A stretch of 64,000 bases of DNA from Leptospira fainei serovar Hurstbridge str. BUT 6. GTDB taxonomy: Bacteria > Spirochaetota > Leptospiria > Leptospirales > Leptospiraceae. Where the stretch lies: the NCBI RefSeq assembly GCF_000306235.2, contig NZ_AKWZ02000001.1, forward strand, positions 283,497 to 347,496. The letters run 5' to 3'. The position numbers and the translations under genes are program-made. Of this stretch, positions 46,634-58,256 are shown piece by piece. Within the stretch, counting starts at the first letter, position 1; each line of letters starts with the position of its first letter. The notes below the pieces were generated by a model, which saw only the letters and a program-made list of their open reading frames with translations, searched no databases and had not been told where the DNA came from.

Positions 46634-47122
46634 GTGAAACCGAAAGTAGCAGTGATTATGGGTAGTCAATCCGATTGGGAAACGATGAAGGAAGCCGTCA
46701 CAATTCTTCAAGAGTTGGGAATCGCCTCGCATAAGGAAATCATCTCGGCTCATCGTTCACCGGAGATCATGATGGATTTTGCCAAGAGCGCAAGATCTAG
46801 AGGTTTCGAAATCATCATCGCCGGAGCCGGAGGGGCCGCACATTTACCCGGAATGGTAGCATCCCTAACAACCCTGCCCGTCTTGGGAGTTCCCGTCAAA
46901 TCTTCCAATTTAAAAGGACTCGATAGTCTTTTATCCATCGTTCAGATGCCTGGAGGAGTTCCCGTCGGAACTCTTGCGATCGGCTCCGCCGGAGCCAAGA
47001 ACGCAGGATTATTGGCTGCAAGAATTCTCTCGCTTCATGACGAGAACCTTGCTAAAAAGTTAGAAGCATACCGGGATAAAATTCGCGAAGAAGCCTTGTC
47101 TAAAAACGATCAATTAATATGA
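46634..47122 (+). CDS. purE: N5-carboxyaminoimidazole ribonucleotide mutase PurE
   Basis: PurE converts N5-CAIR to CAIR in purine synthesis. The protein has 162 residues. Class I PurE motifs are [42 protein letters not shown], and [15 protein letters not shown]. The GTG start lies 10 bases after GGAGGA. The gene overlaps purK by ATGA, so mutase and synthetase are coupled. Confidence 0.95.
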   Translation: MKPKVAVIMGSQSDWETMKEAVTILQELGIASHKEIISAHRSPEIMMDFAKSARSRGFEIIIAGAGGAAHLPGMVASLTTLPVLGVPVKSSNLKGLDSLLSIVQMPGGVPVGTLAIGSAGAKNAGLLAARILSLHDENLAKKLEAYRDKIREEALSKNDQLI

Positions 47123-48240
47123 ATAAAGCCCTATTTCCTCCCGCTCGATTAGGCGTCATGGGTTCGGGACAACTCGGAAGAATGTTTGCCCAGGAGGCGA
47201 TTAGAATGGGCTATCGAGTCTCCGTTTATTCCCCGGAACGGAACACACCTGCGGCCTTGGCTGGAGCCGAAGAAGTAGTAGTTCCTTACGAAGATGAAAC
47301 ATCCCTTCGAAAATTTTTAGGAAGCGTTGACGCTGTTACATTTGAATTTGAGAATATTCCAAATAGCGAATTGACTCTCATCGAAAATTTCTCGAAAGAG
47401 ACCGGACTCATCGTATCCCCGAGACCGGAGTGTATCCGGATCGCTCAACACAGAATCAGGGAAAAAACGACGTTTCGAAATTTAGGCCTACCGACGGTCG
47501 ATTTTTATCCGATTGCGAATAAGTCGGATGCGGTCGCGGCTGCGGAAAAATGTAAATTTCCTGCGGTATTGAAAACTTCTACGTTCGGCTACGACGGGAA
47601 AGGGCAAACGAAATATAGGACTAGAGAAGAATTCCGATTTTGGGCGGGATCGCTCGGTACCGAACCGTTGGATCTTATTTTGGAGGAATGGGCTTCTTTC
47701 GACAAGGAAGCATCAGTGATCCTCGCCCGATCGCGAGACGGAAAATCATTCTGCTTTTCTCCGTCCGAAAACGTACATAAAAATCATATTCTGGACTTAA
47801 CGATTCATCCGGGAGAATTTTCGGAAAAGACCAAAAATGCAATGGTTGCCGCCGCAGTCCGTTTAGCGGAAGGAATCGATTATGTCGGAGTCTTCGGATT
47901 AGAATTCTTTATAGTAGGCGACACATTTCTATTAAACGAATTCGCCCCACGACCGCATAATTCGGGACATTTTTCCCAAGACGCGGCTTCGGTTTCCCAA
48001 TTCGAATTACAAGTAAGGATGCTCGTCGGTTTACCCATTCCGAATTTTATTTTAAGTTCCGATAGTTCCATGAAGAATATTTTAGGGCAAGACTTTGCTC
48101 CCGATTCCGAGCAATGGTTAAAATATATGTCCGATGCGAGGTATTCCCTTCACCTCTACGGAAAATCCGAACCGCGAACGGATAGAAAAATGGGCCACTG
48201 GAATTACGTTGGTGAAAATCCGAAAAATGCCTTCAAGTAG
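47119..48240 (+). CDS. purK: N5-carboxyaminoimidazole ribonucleotide synthase PurK
   Basis: An ATP-grasp enzyme (373 residues) that makes N5-CAIR from AIR, ATP and bicarbonate for PurE. Visible features are [18 protein letters not shown] at the start, the ATP-grasp stretch [17 protein letters not shown], and FALEFF-type and [13 protein letters not shown] motifs in the C-terminal half. It ends 114 bases before the convergent murC stop. Confidence 0.95.
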   Translation: MNKALFPPARLGVMGSGQLGRMFAQEAIRMGYRVSVYSPERNTPAALAGAEEVVVPYEDETSLRKFLGSVDAVTFEFENIPNSELTLIENFSKETGLIVSPRPECIRIAQHRIREKTTFRNLGLPTVDFYPIANKSDAVAAAEKCKFPAVLKTSTFGYDGKGQTKYRTREEFRFWAGSLGTEPLDLILEEWASFDKEASVILARSRDGKSFCFSPSENVHKNHILDLTIHPGEFSEKTKNAMVAAAVRLAEGIDYVGVFGLEFFIVGDTFLLNEFAPRPHNSGHFSQDAASVSQFELQVRMLVGLPIPNFILSSDSSMKNILGQDFAPDSEQWLKYMSDARYSLHLYGKSEPRTDRKMGHWNYVGENPKNAFK

Positions 48241-48263
48241 TCGGGGCTATTCGCTGGATTGTC

Positions 48264-48282
48264 GTGTTGACTTCGTCAACGC
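48264..48282. terminator. Possible hairpin between convergent purK and murC
   Basis: GTGTTGAC-ttc-GTCAACGC forms an 8-bp stem with one G-T pair and a 3-base loop. It lies 24 bases after the purK stop. No T tract follows, so function as a terminator is inferred from position. Confidence 0.35.
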
Positions 48283-48354
48283 TCCTAACCGGAAGGAAGC
48301 GATTTCGGAAATTTCGTTAAACGAACAGGCCTAATTTTAAGATCACCGAACCGA

Positions 48355-49782
48355 CTAGGATAAAAATTCCATTCCCCAATCTCTAACATTCCCGGCCCCG
48401 AGCGTGACTAGCTTATCACCGGATCGAAGAAACTTTCGTAACTCGGCACATCCCATTTTGACGTCATCGGAAAGAAGAATCGGTTTTCTCTTCATAGCTT
48501 CTACGATCAATTCGGAGCTTACCCCGGGAATCGGATTTTCCCCCGCGGAATATATCGGCAGAAGATATACGATCTCTCCCGACTCCAAACTCTCCGCGAA
48601 TTCTTTGTATAAATTTTGTGTTCGAGTGAACCTATGAGGCTGAAAAAGGACGACCGTTCTTCCTTTCCCATCGGACATTTCCGCCATTGAAGAAAGCACC
48701 GCTCTCACTTCGGTCGGATGATGACCGTAATCATCATAGACGTCGACTCCGTCTACGGATCCTAAGTATTCCAGCCTTCGCTTAACGCCAGAATAGGCGG
48801 AAATTGATCGCACTGCATCTTCGGCGGATATACCGACCTCTATACCTGCCATAATCGCCGCCAAAGAATTTCGCAAATAATGGGCTCCAGGAAACTTGGA
48901 ACTGAAAGAAATCTCACTACCATTATAAAGAAACGTTAAACGACCTTTTTCGATCTTATATGCGATCACTGAATCGACTTCCAGGCCGAATTTCCTTTCT
49001 AGGGAAGACCCGTTTTTTTCTTTGTTCCAATGTTCGGAGTCGATTTCGAAAAATCCGAATATCGTTTTTCTAGATCGAACCAAAGGAATACATTCCCGTA
49101 TACCGGGATCGTCCAAATTTAGAATAATACGCCTTCGTGTCTTATCGACGAACTTCGCAAACGCTTCCAAAAGATTCCTCCTCGACTTATAATAGTCCAG
49201 GTGATCTTCATCAATATTCGTTAATATACGGATAGGCGCATCATGATTCAAAAACGTACCGTCCGACTCGTCGGATTCAAAAACCGCATATTTTCCTTGC
49301 ACGAATCTTCCCCCTTTTCCTTCCAAAAACGCGACTTCTCCTCCTACCATTACGGAAGGTTTCAAGCCGACTGAATCCAAAAGAAACCCCGTCATAGCGG
49401 TGGTAGTGGTCTTACCGTGAGAACCGGCTACCGCAATACCGATTTGTGAAGCGAAACAATCATGTAACACTTTCGACCGATGAAAGAAGGGAACTCCACG
49501 ATCGTTCAGGACTTTTGCAATCGGATGTTCATCCAATCGAATTGCGGAAGAGTAAATGGCCGCATCGAATCGGTCCGGAATTTCGTCGGATTTGGAATAG
49601 ATTATCGCGCCCTTCTCTTCCAATATTTTCGTCGTGGGACTTTTCTTTCCGTCGTAGCCGACAACAGGCAACCCGATATCGAGTAGAATGTGTGCGAGGC
49701 TAGACATTCCGGATCCGCCGATGCCAAGGAAAAAAGGTTTAGAAAATGATAAATCGGGTTTGGAAAAATTAAATCCGGACAT
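48355..49782 (-). CDS. murC: UDP-N-acetylmuramate-L-alanine ligase MurC
   Basis: MurC adds L-Ala to UDP-MurNAc, the first amino-acid step of peptidoglycan precursor synthesis. From the ATG at 49782 (sharing TGATG with the murG stop) it has 475 residues. Motifs are FFLGIGGSGMSSLAHIL at the start, AGSHGKTTTTAMTG (ATP loop), TNIDEDHLDYY, and YDDYGHHPTEVRAVL with VVLFQPHRFTRTQ in the C-terminal domain. It is the last gene of the dcw cluster here. Confidence 0.95.
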   Translation of the reverse strand: MSGFNFSKPDLSFSKPFFLGIGGSGMSSLAHILLDIGLPVVGYDGKKSPTTKILEEKGAIIYSKSDEIPDRFDAAIYSSAIRLDEHPIAKVLNDRGVPFFHRSKVLHDCFASQIGIAVAGSHGKTTTTAMTGFLLDSVGLKPSVMVGGEVAFLEGKGGRFVQGKYAVFESDESDGTFLNHDAPIRILTNIDEDHLDYYKSRRNLLEAFAKFVDKTRRRIILNLDDPGIRECIPLVRSRKTIFGFFEIDSEHWNKEKNGSSLERKFGLEVDSVIAYKIEKGRLTFLYNGSEISFSSKFPGAHYLRNSLAAIMAGIEVGISAEDAVRSISAYSGVKRRLEYLGSVDGVDVYDDYGHHPTEVRAVLSSMAEMSDGKGRTVVLFQPHRFTRTQNLYKEFAESLESGEIVYLLPIYSAGENPIPGVSSELIVEAMKRKPILLSDDVKMGCAELRKFLRSGDKLVTLGAGNVRDWGMEFLS

Positions 49783-50858
49783 CAATCCTTTCCGAAGAAG
49801 AATCGAACGGTATCCTCTGCAGCATCGACATGAGAACACTCCAAAGATTTCACTGAAATATCATTTAACTTTTTCGGGTCATCCGTGAGGTCGGAAAGAA
49901 TTTTAAAGAGCTTACTCTCGTCCTCGTCGCGTTGTTCTATCACAACCGCTGCTCCATTCCCCTCCATGTATTTTGCGTTAGCGGTTTGATGGTCGTCTTT
50001 CGCAAAGGGATAGGGAATTAGAATCATCGGAAGGGCGAATGCGGCACATTCGGAAAGTACTCCGGATCCGGAGCGAGCTATGACTAAGTTTGCCCATTCG
50101 TAATGCTCCGCCATATTATCGGAGTATGAAATTAAATCCGCGGTCTTGGTTTTCTTGGAAACCTCGTCGTATAGAGCCGTTCCTGTCAACATGCGGAAAC
50201 GAAATCTTTCCTGAATCATTTCATGTTTCATTAGATTGACGACTATATTATTAATTTGACGAGCGCCTTGCGAACCACCCATAACTAAAACATTGAACTG
50301 CTTCTTCTTTTTCGGATCCCATTTATCGCTGAATTTTAATGCGAGTTTCGGAACGGTCTTATTTCGGAGCGGATTTCCTAAAATTTCCCATTGGCAAGAA
50401 AGCTTAGTATCCCGAGGAGGAAAGCTAAAGGCGACCTTGTCGGCAAAGCGAAAGAAGATTCGGTTAACATTCCCTGGAATGCAATTTTGTTCGCATAGAA
50501 AAATCTTTTTACGAAATATTAGAGCGTAGAGAAGAGCGGGAAAACTGGAGTATCCCCCCATCCCGATCACCGCGTCCACCCCGAGACGGGAGAACTGTAT
50601 CCAGGATTTTAACAATTGATAGATATAGTGGAACGGTAAGAATAAAAAATTCCCGGATAAATTCGGAGTATTATGCCATAGAACTTCGCAAGGGGCCTGT
50701 TTAAGGTCAGGGTTATCTTTGTTTCGATAAAGAGAATGGATATAAATTTTTTCGATATCGAAGGACGGTATCTTGGCGGCGATCAGTGTTTCCGCCAACG
50801 CGACTCCCGGAGAAATATGACCGCCGGTCCCGCCGGCCGCGATTAAGACGGATCTCAT
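49782..50858 (-). CDS. murG: Lipid II synthase MurG
   Basis: A peripheral membrane glycosyltransferase (358 residues) that adds GlcNAc to lipid I to form lipid II. It shows the family G loops: [17 protein letters not shown] at the N-terminus, [27 protein letters not shown] in the middle, and the UDP-GlcNAc site [20 protein letters not shown]. Start and ftsW stop overlap as ATGA. Confidence 0.95.
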   Translation of the reverse strand: MRSVLIAAGGTGGHISPGVALAETLIAAKIPSFDIEKIYIHSLYRNKDNPDLKQAPCEVLWHNTPNLSGNFLFLPFHYIYQLLKSWIQFSRLGVDAVIGMGGYSSFPALLYALIFRKKIFLCEQNCIPGNVNRIFFRFADKVAFSFPPRDTKLSCQWEILGNPLRNKTVPKLALKFSDKWDPKKKKQFNVLVMGGSQGARQINNIVVNLMKHEMIQERFRFRMLTGTALYDEVSKKTKTADLISYSDNMAEHYEWANLVIARSGSGVLSECAAFALPMILIPYPFAKDDHQTANAKYMEGNGAAVVIEQRDEDESKLFKILSDLTDDPKKLNDISVKSLECSHVDAAEDTVRFFFGKD

Positions 50859-52006
50859 ACGCCTAGGTTTTCTCTTCTAGTAATATTGACAAGAATTCCG
50901 AAAGCCGCCAGAACAACAAGTAGCGAGGACCCGCCGTAACTCATAAACGGGAGACTGATCCCCGTGATCGGAAATAATCCCGTGACCACATAACTATTAA
51001 TCACAAACTGTGTGCCGAGAATAAACAGAAGGCCCGCTCCTAGGTAAAAACCGAACGGGTCCGAAACTTTCTTTAATAACACGTATGTTCGATACAAAAG
51101 AAACAGAACCAAACCGAAAAAGAAAAGGAAGCCGACAAATCCGAAGTCTTCCACAAAGGTAGCCAATACGAAATCCGTATGGCTGTAAGTCAGATATCGG
51201 TGAGCATATCCGCTCGCGAGTTTATTCCCGAACCATCCTCCGTCCAAAAATGCCCTAAACGAAGTCACCAATTGATGTCCCTCATCAAAACGGAATTTAT
51301 ACGGATCTAGCCAAACTTCCACCCGCTTCTTTCGGTAGCCGACACGATCAACCAGTAAATAAGCGAGCGGGAGGGATACCAAACCTACTAAAAGTAAATT
51401 ACGAAACGGAAATCCGAAAAGGAATACGAACGCTAAGACGACGAATAGGATCTCCATCGTCGTTCCAAATGCGGGCTCAGCGAGAATTAAAACGAGAACG
51501 GAGAGAAGTAGAGCGCCGGGAATTAAAAACTTTTTCGGTTCTCGATTTTCCTTATCTTTCAATTTGGAAATCATAGCGGAGAGATAAATCACCACAGCAA
51601 GCTTTGCGATCTCCGACGGTTGAAGCTGGTATGGTCCGATGCCTATCCAACGATGGAAGTTTCTTCCATAATAGGTTCCGACCGATTTTCCGATTCCCGG
51701 AATAAATACCAGGATGAGAAGTATGATGCTTACTATGATGCCGGCCAATGCGAATCGCTCCAAACGACGGTAGGAGAAATTTGCGAAAAAGAAAAAAACA
51801 AGAATTCCGATGATCGCCCAAAGAGCTTGTTTTTTTAAAAAATACTCGGAATCGTGAAAATCTCTCCATGCCGTAATAGAAGAGCTGGAATACATTACGC
51901 AAATTCCGAACAGTAAAAGTAGGAAGATCGTTCCTACCATGGGCGGATCGAAAGGAGCCCCGGGCGACTCCCAGAATTCCCTCCATCTACGCCCTAATTC
52001 TTTCAT
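50855..52006 (-). CDS. ftsW: Peptidoglycan polymerase FtsW (SEDS family)
   Basis: A polytopic septal glycosyltransferase of 383 residues and ten helices. The start at 52006 overlaps the mraY stop as ATGA. SEDS motifs are [27 protein letters not shown] (acidic loop), and the C-terminal [19 protein letters not shown]. Its usual partner FtsI is missing from the cluster and must be encoded elsewhere. RodA is the alternative identity, but position and neighbours favour FtsW. Confidence 0.92.
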   Translation of the reverse strand: MKELGRRWREFWESPGAPFDPPMVGTIFLLLLFGICVMYSSSSITAWRDFHDSEYFLKKQALWAIIGILVFFFFANFSYRRLERFALAGIIVSIILLILVFIPGIGKSVGTYYGRNFHRWIGIGPYQLQPSEIAKLAVVIYLSAMISKLKDKENREPKKFLIPGALLLSVLVLILAEPAFGTTMEILFVVLAFVFLFGFPFRNLLLVGLVSLPLAYLLVDRVGYRKKRVEVWLDPYKFRFDEGHQLVTSFRAFLDGGWFGNKLASGYAHRYLTYSHTDFVLATFVEDFGFVGFLFFFGLVLFLLYRTYVLLKKVSDPFGFYLGAGLLFILGTQFVINSYVVTGLFPITGISLPFMSYGGSSLLVVLAAFGILVNITRRENLGV

Positions 52007-53115
52007 TGAATTTTCAGACTTGAAAGTGAGATGATCGCTAAAATGACGGCTACGATCCAAAAACGAATAACTACTTTCGTTTCGGAAATCCCAACCAACT
52101 CGAAATGATGATGCAAAGGAGCCATCTTAAAAATTCTTTTTTTAGTTAATTTAAAAGAACCTACTTGCAAAATTACTGATAAAGACTCGGCCACGAAGAT
52201 CCCGCCTAGTATCACGAGTAAGATTTCTTTTTTGAGCATCACACAAGTCATTCCGATTGTGGCACCTAAAAAAAGAGATCCGGTATCCCCCATAAACACT
52301 TGAGCCGGATGAGTATTGAACCACAAAAAACCGATAAGAGCTCCGGCCAACGCGGAAAGGAAAACGCTATATTCGTGAGCTCCGGGTAAATAAGGAATAT
52401 TTAAATAATTAGCGGCGACCGGAGTTCCTGACACGTAAGAAATGATCGCAAGAGTCGTCACCGCAATGCAAGCCGTTCCTCCGGCAAGCCCGTCCAAACC
52501 GTCTGTCAGATTGACTCCATGGCAGGCGCCGAGAATTACTAAAATTGAAAATGGAATCGCCAAGATACCGAGCGCGAGAACGGGTCCTTTCACAAAAGGT
52601 AGGAATAAATCCGTTAAATGAAACGGAATTCTGCCGGAAGAACCTCCGTGAGACTCGCCCGTATAATAGAAATAGACAGCACAGAAACCGGCCGAAAGAA
52701 GAATCGATAAAACGAATTTGGTTCGAGCTCTCATTCCTCCTTTGATCTTTTTTACCGATTTCATATAATCGTCCCCGAATCCGAGCGCGGAAAACAATAC
52801 GGCGCCGGCTAATAAAAGGAGCACGTTTAAATTTTTGAGGTTTCCCCAGAGCAATACGGATAAAAGCAAAGCGCCTACAATCATCAAGCCGCCCATCGTG
52901 GGAGTTCCCGATTTCGCGTTATGAGATTTAGGACCGTCATCTCTGACGCTTTCACGAAATTTCAATCCATACAGAAAACGGATCATCCTTCCGCCGAACC
53001 AAAAGGTGATGAACATGGACGTTAAGCCGGCCATCAAAGCGCGAAAGGTTACATAGCTGAAAATACGAAGGGAATCCCATTCCCGGAAAAAATACTCGTA
53101 TACGTAATAGAACAT
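52003..53115 (-). CDS. mraY: Phospho-MurNAc-pentapeptide transferase MraY
   Basis: MraY moves phospho-MurNAc-pentapeptide to undecaprenyl phosphate, forming lipid I. The ATG at 53115 follows AAGGGGA and gives 370 residues; the frame is open into murE. Signatures are [25 protein letters not shown] (catalytic aspartates), [24 protein letters not shown], and the histidine loop [13 protein letters not shown]. About ten membrane helices are seen. Confidence 0.95.
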   Translation of the reverse strand: MFYYVYEYFFREWDSLRIFSYVTFRALMAGLTSMFITFWFGGRMIRFLYGLKFRESVRDDGPKSHNAKSGTPTMGGLMIVGALLLSVLLWGNLKNLNVLLLLAGAVLFSALGFGDDYMKSVKKIKGGMRARTKFVLSILLSAGFCAVYFYYTGESHGGSSGRIPFHLTDLFLPFVKGPVLALGILAIPFSILVILGACHGVNLTDGLDGLAGGTACIAVTTLAIISYVSGTPVAANYLNIPYLPGAHEYSVFLSALAGALIGFLWFNTHPAQVFMGDTGSLFLGATIGMTCVMLKKEILLVILGGIFVAESLSVILQVGSFKLTKKRIFKMAPLHHHFELVGISETKVVIRFWIVAVILAIISLSSLKIQ

Positions 53116-53150
53116 AGTCCCCTTGGTCCGAATCGGAAGATCTCTTAAAC

Positions 53151-54656
53151 CTATCGTCCTGATTCGGAAAACTGCCAAGCTTTTTGTATCTCTTCGCCGT
53201 CGTCGAAATGACGTTTTTCTTTTCCGACGATCTGATAGTCTTCGTGTCCTTTACCGGCGACCAAAAGACAACCTCCTTCGCGTAAAACGGAGATCCCTCG
53301 CCGAATAGCCACGGCCCGATCCGTTTCGCGAAGGAACGGAGTAAACCCGGCCGAAAAACCGGATTGTATTTCGTCCAAGATTGCCTCGGGGTTCTCAGTT
53401 CTGGGATTATCCGAAGTCAGAATGACTTTATCCGCAAGTCTCTCCGCAATTCGAGCCATTTGAGGCCGCTTCGTCCGATCACGGTCTCCGCCGCATCCGA
53501 ATAAAACGATTAATTCCTTAGGTTTCGATTCCCGAACGCTCTTTAAGATATTTTCAAGAGCATCCGGGGTATGCGCATAATCTACCACCGCCATTCTTGA
53601 CCGATCAGGACTATAGTATAGCTGGAACCTTCCGGGAATTTGCGGAATAGAACGAAGAGCTTCCAGCAGAGAATTTCGAGGCCAACCAAGTCCTAAAGCC
53701 GTAGTCAGAGCCAAAGCCGTATTACGAATATTGAACCCGCCTAATAAGTTCGTATGAATTCGAGCTCGACCACCCCATACCGGCGGGATTTCGAAATCGT
53801 ATTCGGTGCCCTGCAGTGAAAATTCTTCTTTTGAGATTTTCAGTTCGCCGTTCTCGTCGGAAATCGCAAAGAGTTTCAAGTCAGGACGGCCCTTACGGAT
53901 CAAGTTAAACATTTGCGAGCCACCGGGTGAAGCTAGATCTAAAACTCCGAACGCTCCCGATTCGGTCTTCAAGGACTGGAAGAGTAGACTTTTACTCCGG
54001 AGATAATCCTCCATGTTCGAATGAAAGTCTAGATGGTCCTGAGTGAGGTTGGTAAAAACACCTGCAATAAAGCGAACACCGTCGGTTCTACCTAATTTCA
54101 GACCGTGTGAACTGGCTTCCATGAAGACGTATTCGATTCCTGCATCCAACATTTCCTTTAAAATCTCTTGGAGTGTGCACGCATCCGGAGTAGTATAACC
54201 GGTATCTTTTTTCTTTCCTTTAAACCTAACCCCTACGGTTCCGATAACGCCACAGCTCGCTCCAACTGCTTCACCCAATGAAGCAAGTATATAAGTAAGA
54301 GACGTTTTTCCGTTTGTTCCGGTAATGCCGATCACTTTCAAAGATTCGGATGGATTCCCGAGAAGGAAGGAGGCGATTTTTCCCGCATATTTTTCGGGAT
54401 CTTGCGGAGACGTTAAGATGATCTTATTCGGAAGATCCGGAATTTGAGTCCCATCTTGAAACAAAAGAAAGCGTCCGATCGATTCGGCGGCGTATTCGAT
54501 TCCTTTAATCCCCAAGGAATTCGGAACGCAAAACAGATCCTGTTCGGAAAGTTGACGGGAATCCGTGCGAGCAAAGATAACTTCTTCAGAATCGTCGAAA
54601 AAGGGAGATAAAACTTTTATCCCGGGAAATGCTTCAAGGAGAACGGAAAGTTTCAA
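53151..54656 (-). CDS. murE: UDP-MurNAc-L-Ala-D-Glu:meso-diaminopimelate ligase MurE
   Basis: MurE adds the third stem-peptide residue. The protein has 501 residues with the ATP loop [15 protein letters not shown], the carbamylated-lysine region, and [19 protein letters not shown] in the C-terminal domain. The substrate-selecting motif reads SDNPRTE, and DNPR is the signature of enzymes that add meso-diaminopimelate rather than lysine. The start overlaps the ftsL-like gene by 23 bases. Confidence 0.95.
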   Translation of the reverse strand: MKLSVLLEAFPGIKVLSPFFDDSEEVIFARTDSRQLSEQDLFCVPNSLGIKGIEYAAESIGRFLLFQDGTQIPDLPNKIILTSPQDPEKYAGKIASFLLGNPSESLKVIGITGTNGKTSLTYILASLGEAVGASCGVIGTVGVRFKGKKKDTGYTTPDACTLQEILKEMLDAGIEYVFMEASSHGLKLGRTDGVRFIAGVFTNLTQDHLDFHSNMEDYLRSKSLLFQSLKTESGAFGVLDLASPGGSQMFNLIRKGRPDLKLFAISDENGELKISKEEFSLQGTEYDFEIPPVWGGRARIHTNLLGGFNIRNTALALTTALGLGWPRNSLLEALRSIPQIPGRFQLYYSPDRSRMAVVDYAHTPDALENILKSVRESKPKELIVLFGCGGDRDRTKRPQMARIAERLADKVILTSDNPRTENPEAILDEIQSGFSAGFTPFLRETDRAVAIRRGISVLREGGCLLVAGKGHEDYQIVGKEKRHFDDGEEIQKAWQFSESGR

Positions 54657-54993
54657 GATCGGTCTCGTTTCGTTCCGGAGGGAGCGTTACGGTAATAATT
54701 CTATCCCCCACGGTAATCGGCAAGTAATGATACGTTTTCCTGTATAATGCTTCGATACGGCGGGCAGAAGTATAAGTAGCCATTCCGATTTTAAGATCGT
54801 CGTTTTTCTTTAAAAGCAGTTCTTTAGATTGGGAAGTGAGAGCCAGTTCTCGATTCAACCTGGCTACTTGCACGTTTTGCCAAACGAATAAAAATAAGAA
54901 AAAGCAAGGAAGAGCTACTTTTAAAAAAATCAGTCCTAAAAATGACAAGTCTCTCCAGATTCGATGGTCCGCAAATTCAACGATTCGACTCAT
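54634..54993 (-). CDS. ftsL: FtsL-like bitopic division protein
   Basis: A 119-residue bitopic membrane protein: a short cytosolic start, one transmembrane helix ([20 protein letters not shown], about 25-44), then a periplasmic coiled coil with leucine repeats ([20 protein letters not shown]) and a short tail. Sequence conservation in FtsL is low, so the call rests on size, topology and position between rsmH and the mur genes. FtsL bridges FtsQ/FtsB and the FtsW-FtsI synthase. ATGA overlap with rsmH. Confidence 0.75.
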   Translation of the reverse strand: MSRIVEFADHRIWRDLSFLGLIFLKVALPCFFLFLFVWQNVQVARLNRELALTSQSKELLLKKNDDLKIGMATYTSARRIEALYRKTYHYLPITVGDRIITVTLPPERNETDLETFRSP

Positions 54994-55958
54994 TCTTCTT
55001 CGTCTTCCTCCTCTTCTATATCCATAGTATCGGACGGAAGAAGTTTATCTATGACCCTCAATTTAGCGGATCGAGATGCATTGTTTTCGCGCATCTCTTC
55101 TTCCCCCGGAAGAACCGGTTTTTTCGTCACAACTTTAGCGTCCGACAAACGGGCGTAATCGCGAAACTTATTCTTAACGATCCGATCTTCCAAAGAATGA
55201 AATGAGATGACTTGAAACCGCCCGCCGGGAGCAAGCACTTCAAGAAGCTTGGATAAGCCGAACTCTATATGAAGTAATTCCTGATTCACCTCTATCCGCA
55301 AGGCCTGAAAAACTCTGGTCGCAGGATGACGTCCCGGAGGCCAGAATTTTCGGGGAATCACTCTAGAGATTAACTGAGCTAATTCACCGGTATAGGAAAT
55401 CCGACCGTGTCTTCTCCGTTCCAGCACGGCTTCCACGATTTTCTTGGTCCAACGCTCTTCTCCATATTCATAGAAAATTTTACTAAGAGCCTTGTCCGGA
55501 TACGTATTAATCACATCTTCCGCGGATATGCCTCCACTTGCGGAAAGCCTCATGTCCAACGGTTCGTTTTCCCTGAAGCTGAAGCCGCGCCCGGCATGTA
55601 AGAGATGAAATGTGGAAATTCCTAAATCCAGAAGAATGCCGTCCGGTTGTCGACCTATTCCCGCTTCGCGAAGAAATTCCCCGTCCACTTCGGAAAAATT
55701 CGCCTCAATAAAATGAGTACGATCGTGAAATCCTTCTAAACGGGCCTTTGCTCTGGATAGCATCACCGAGTCCCGATCTAGTAGAATAATATTTGCGCGG
55801 GGAAAATTTTCTAAAAGGAGAAGGGAATGTCCCCCTTCACCCGCAGTGCCATCTAGAAAAAGAATTTCCTGATCTGGTGCGAAAACGTCTAGAAAGAAGG
55901 AAAGAATCTCGCGGTAAAGGACGGAGTAATGGACCGGTTCCAATTTATGTTCCAACAT
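54990..55958 (-). CDS. rsmH: 16S rRNA (cytosine1402-N4)-methyltransferase RsmH
   Basis: RsmH (MraW) methylates N4 of C1402 in 16S rRNA. From the ATG at 55958 it has 322 residues; a TTG start at 55982 is possible and neither has a good ribosome binding site. The motifs are clear: [13 protein letters not shown] near the start, [16 protein letters not shown] (SAM), [39 protein letters not shown], and [11 protein letters not shown]. It heads the dcw cluster. The mraZ gene that usually precedes it is absent. Confidence 0.94.
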   Translation of the reverse strand: MLEHKLEPVHYSVLYREILSFFLDVFAPDQEILFLDGTAGEGGHSLLLLENFPRANIILLDRDSVMLSRAKARLEGFHDRTHFIEANFSEVDGEFLREAGIGRQPDGILLDLGISTFHLLHAGRGFSFRENEPLDMRLSASGGISAEDVINTYPDKALSKIFYEYGEERWTKKIVEAVLERRRHGRISYTGELAQLISRVIPRKFWPPGRHPATRVFQALRIEVNQELLHIEFGLSKLLEVLAPGGRFQVISFHSLEDRIVKNKFRDYARLSDAKVVTKKPVLPGEEEMRENNASRSAKLRVIDKLLPSDTMDIEEEEDEEE

Positions 55959-56137
55959 CCCTTTATCGGCTTTTAGGGGCAACTGTAAAGCGAAACGATG
56001 GTATTAAAAGAGCCAATAGCGCATTAAATCGAAAGTAAAACCGTAAGAATTAATGGTACGGATTATTCAAGAAAGAACAAATAATTGACTCTCCCGAAAT
56101 TATCTTCAAAACAGGTCGTCTTAATAAATAATATTAT

Positions 56138-58135
56138 ATGAAACGTCAAAGTCTGATATTTATCCTGCTCGCTTATAGCATTTCGATTATCGCCATTCTT
56201 GTAGTAACGATTTCCGGAGTGGCCTTAGGCGTCGGAAAAGATCAGATCGAAGAAATTTACTTCACTCAAATGAGAAGCGTAAGCCAATCCGCCGGGTTGG
56301 AAATCGAAAACTTTTACGATACCCAGTTAAGAGTCGCGGAAATTCTGGCTGAAGATCCCCGAACCAAGGAAACCATTCGCAGCGGAAAGCCGATCGCTCA
56401 GACATTGTACAAGGAAGTTCTCCAAAAATTCGGCGCATACGAGAATGTATTCGTTACCACGATCGAAAAAGATCCGTTAGTGATCACGGATGCTTTGGAA
56501 AAAGGTACCGGATTACGCTTAGGGTTAAGGGAGCAAAACATTCCGAATATTAAGGCGGCCTTAGAAGGAAAATTTCACTTAGGAAAGCCTCTCCGTTCTC
56601 CTATCACAAAATTACCGGTATCGTTGCTCACCGTTCCAGTAATGGATGCGGGGAAAGTAATCGGAATCGTGGCCCTGGCCGTCTCCTTGGAATCACTTTC
56701 GGAAAAAGTAATTAAGAATTATAAAATAGGCCAACAAGGGTATTTGGCGGCGATTACTGCGGACGGAATATTGTACGCGCACCCTAAAAAAGACATGATC
56801 CTGAATTTGGATGTGACGAAAGAGACCACTTATGGAAAAAAATTATTAACTTTGACGTCCGGCGAAATGATGGAATTCGAGTTTAGAGGTCAGGAGCGAT
56901 ATGCGACCCTCTTCCGTCTCAAGAATTGGGATACTTTAGCCATCGTAATCGTTCCGAAGGATGAAATTTGGAGTTCATTCAAAGGAATGCTTCTCGCAAT
57001 ACTCGCCGCCTCGACATTGACCGCAATTATCGCTCTTTCAGTCCTCTATTTTCTATTAAAAAGACGGTTAGGCCCTCTGAGTAAGGCGAGCAAGGTCTTT
57101 CAGTCGATGGCCTTAGGTGATCTGACTACCAATGTCGAAGCCGCATATAACGACGAGATCGGAACGATGAGCTTAGAAATGAATACGTTTATCGGCAGCT
57201 TGCGATCCTCGCTACGCGAAATCCAACGTATCGCTCTAGAATTGGGTGCAGCTGCCGAACAATTGACCGGTTCATCCCAAGCATTCGCTTCGGGAGCCCA
57301 ATCGACGGCCGCATCTTCCGAAGAAATGTCGGCAACGGTCGAGGAAATGTCGGCAGGAATGGAAAGCATATCTTCGATTACGGATACACAATATAAGAAT
57401 ATTCTTGAATTTCATTCCAAAATCAAAGAGCTATCGGCAGGAGTTCGAAAGATTGGATCGGAAATTCAAGGAACGCTCGGAGTGGCAAAATCGATTTCAA
57501 CACAGGCGCGGAAAGGAGAAGAGTCGCTTAAAGGAATGAGCGGAATGATCGGCAACATTCTTAAATCTTCGGGCGAAATGACCGCAATTATCGGAATCAT
57601 AAACGATATTTCCGATCAGACTCAACTGCTTGCTTTGAATGCCGCCATCGAAGCAGCAAGAGCGGGCGAAGCGGGAAAAGGATTTGCAGTAGTGGCCGAA
57701 GAAATTTCCAAGCTTTCAGTTAAAACGGCTTCTTCAATCAAATCTATCGGAGATATGATCAATAAAAATAATTCCGAACTGAACGTCGGCGCTAAAGGAA
57801 TCCAATCTTCCGTGGAAATCATACACAGCATCATTCAAAGCGTCGATTCGGTCGCGGAGGCAATGAACCATCTTTATGAAATAACTTCTGCCCAGGAGGG
57901 AATCAACCAGATCGTCGACAATCAGGCCGATAAGGTAGGATCGGAAGCGGAATCAGTCAAACTTGCAACCGGCGAGCAAAAACGCGCCGTACGAGAAATA
58001 ACGCAAGTAATCACCCAAATAAACGAGCATACGCTCAATACCGCCTCTGGCTCGGAACAAATGTCATCATCGGCGCAGAATCTTGCCACAACTGCCGAAA
58101 CCTTAAAGAATATCACCGACAAATTCAAAATATGA
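56138..58135 (+). CDS. Methyl-accepting chemotaxis protein (dCache type)
   Basis: A transmembrane chemoreceptor of 665 residues: TM1 (about 7-30), a periplasmic dCache-like sensor (about 35-280) with [22 protein letters not shown]2 (about 283-305), HAMP (about 305-360), then a long signalling coil. The tip is [19 protein letters not shown] followed by [17 protein letters not shown]. The C-terminus ends in TDKFKI with no CheR-tethering pentapeptide. A closely similar paralogue follows 121 bases downstream. No strong ribosome binding site is visible. Confidence 0.93.
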   Translation: MKRQSLIFILLAYSISIIAILVVTISGVALGVGKDQIEEIYFTQMRSVSQSAGLEIENFYDTQLRVAEILAEDPRTKETIRSGKPIAQTLYKEVLQKFGAYENVFVTTIEKDPLVITDALEKGTGLRLGLREQNIPNIKAALEGKFHLGKPLRSPITKLPVSLLTVPVMDAGKVIGIVALAVSLESLSEKVIKNYKIGQQGYLAAITADGILYAHPKKDMILNLDVTKETTYGKKLLTLTSGEMMEFEFRGQERYATLFRLKNWDTLAIVIVPKDEIWSSFKGMLLAILAASTLTAIIALSVLYFLLKRRLGPLSKASKVFQSMALGDLTTNVEAAYNDEIGTMSLEMNTFIGSLRSSLREIQRIALELGAAAEQLTGSSQAFASGAQSTAASSEEMSATVEEMSAGMESISSITDTQYKNILEFHSKIKELSAGVRKIGSEIQGTLGVAKSISTQARKGEESLKGMSGMIGNILKSSGEMTAIIGIINDISDQTQLLALNAAIEAARAGEAGKGFAVVAEEISKLSVKTASSIKSIGDMINKNNSELNVGAKGIQSSVEIIHSIIQSVDSVAEAMNHLYEITSAQEGINQIVDNQADKVGSEAESVKLATGEQKRAVREITQVITQINEHTLNTASGSEQMSSSAQNLATTAETLKNITDKFKI

Positions 58136-58256
58136 AAATATCAATTCCATATCGTCTTTTTTGAATGATATAGAAAGTATGCATTAGCTATTTCTTTTCG
58201 TCTATAATATGTATCATTAAATTTCTATTTCCGGTTATAATTCTAAAAGAGTACCA

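Noticed and set aside
48134..48334. 66-codon frame running past the end of purK
   Set aside because: Out-of-frame overlap with purK and no independent start signal.
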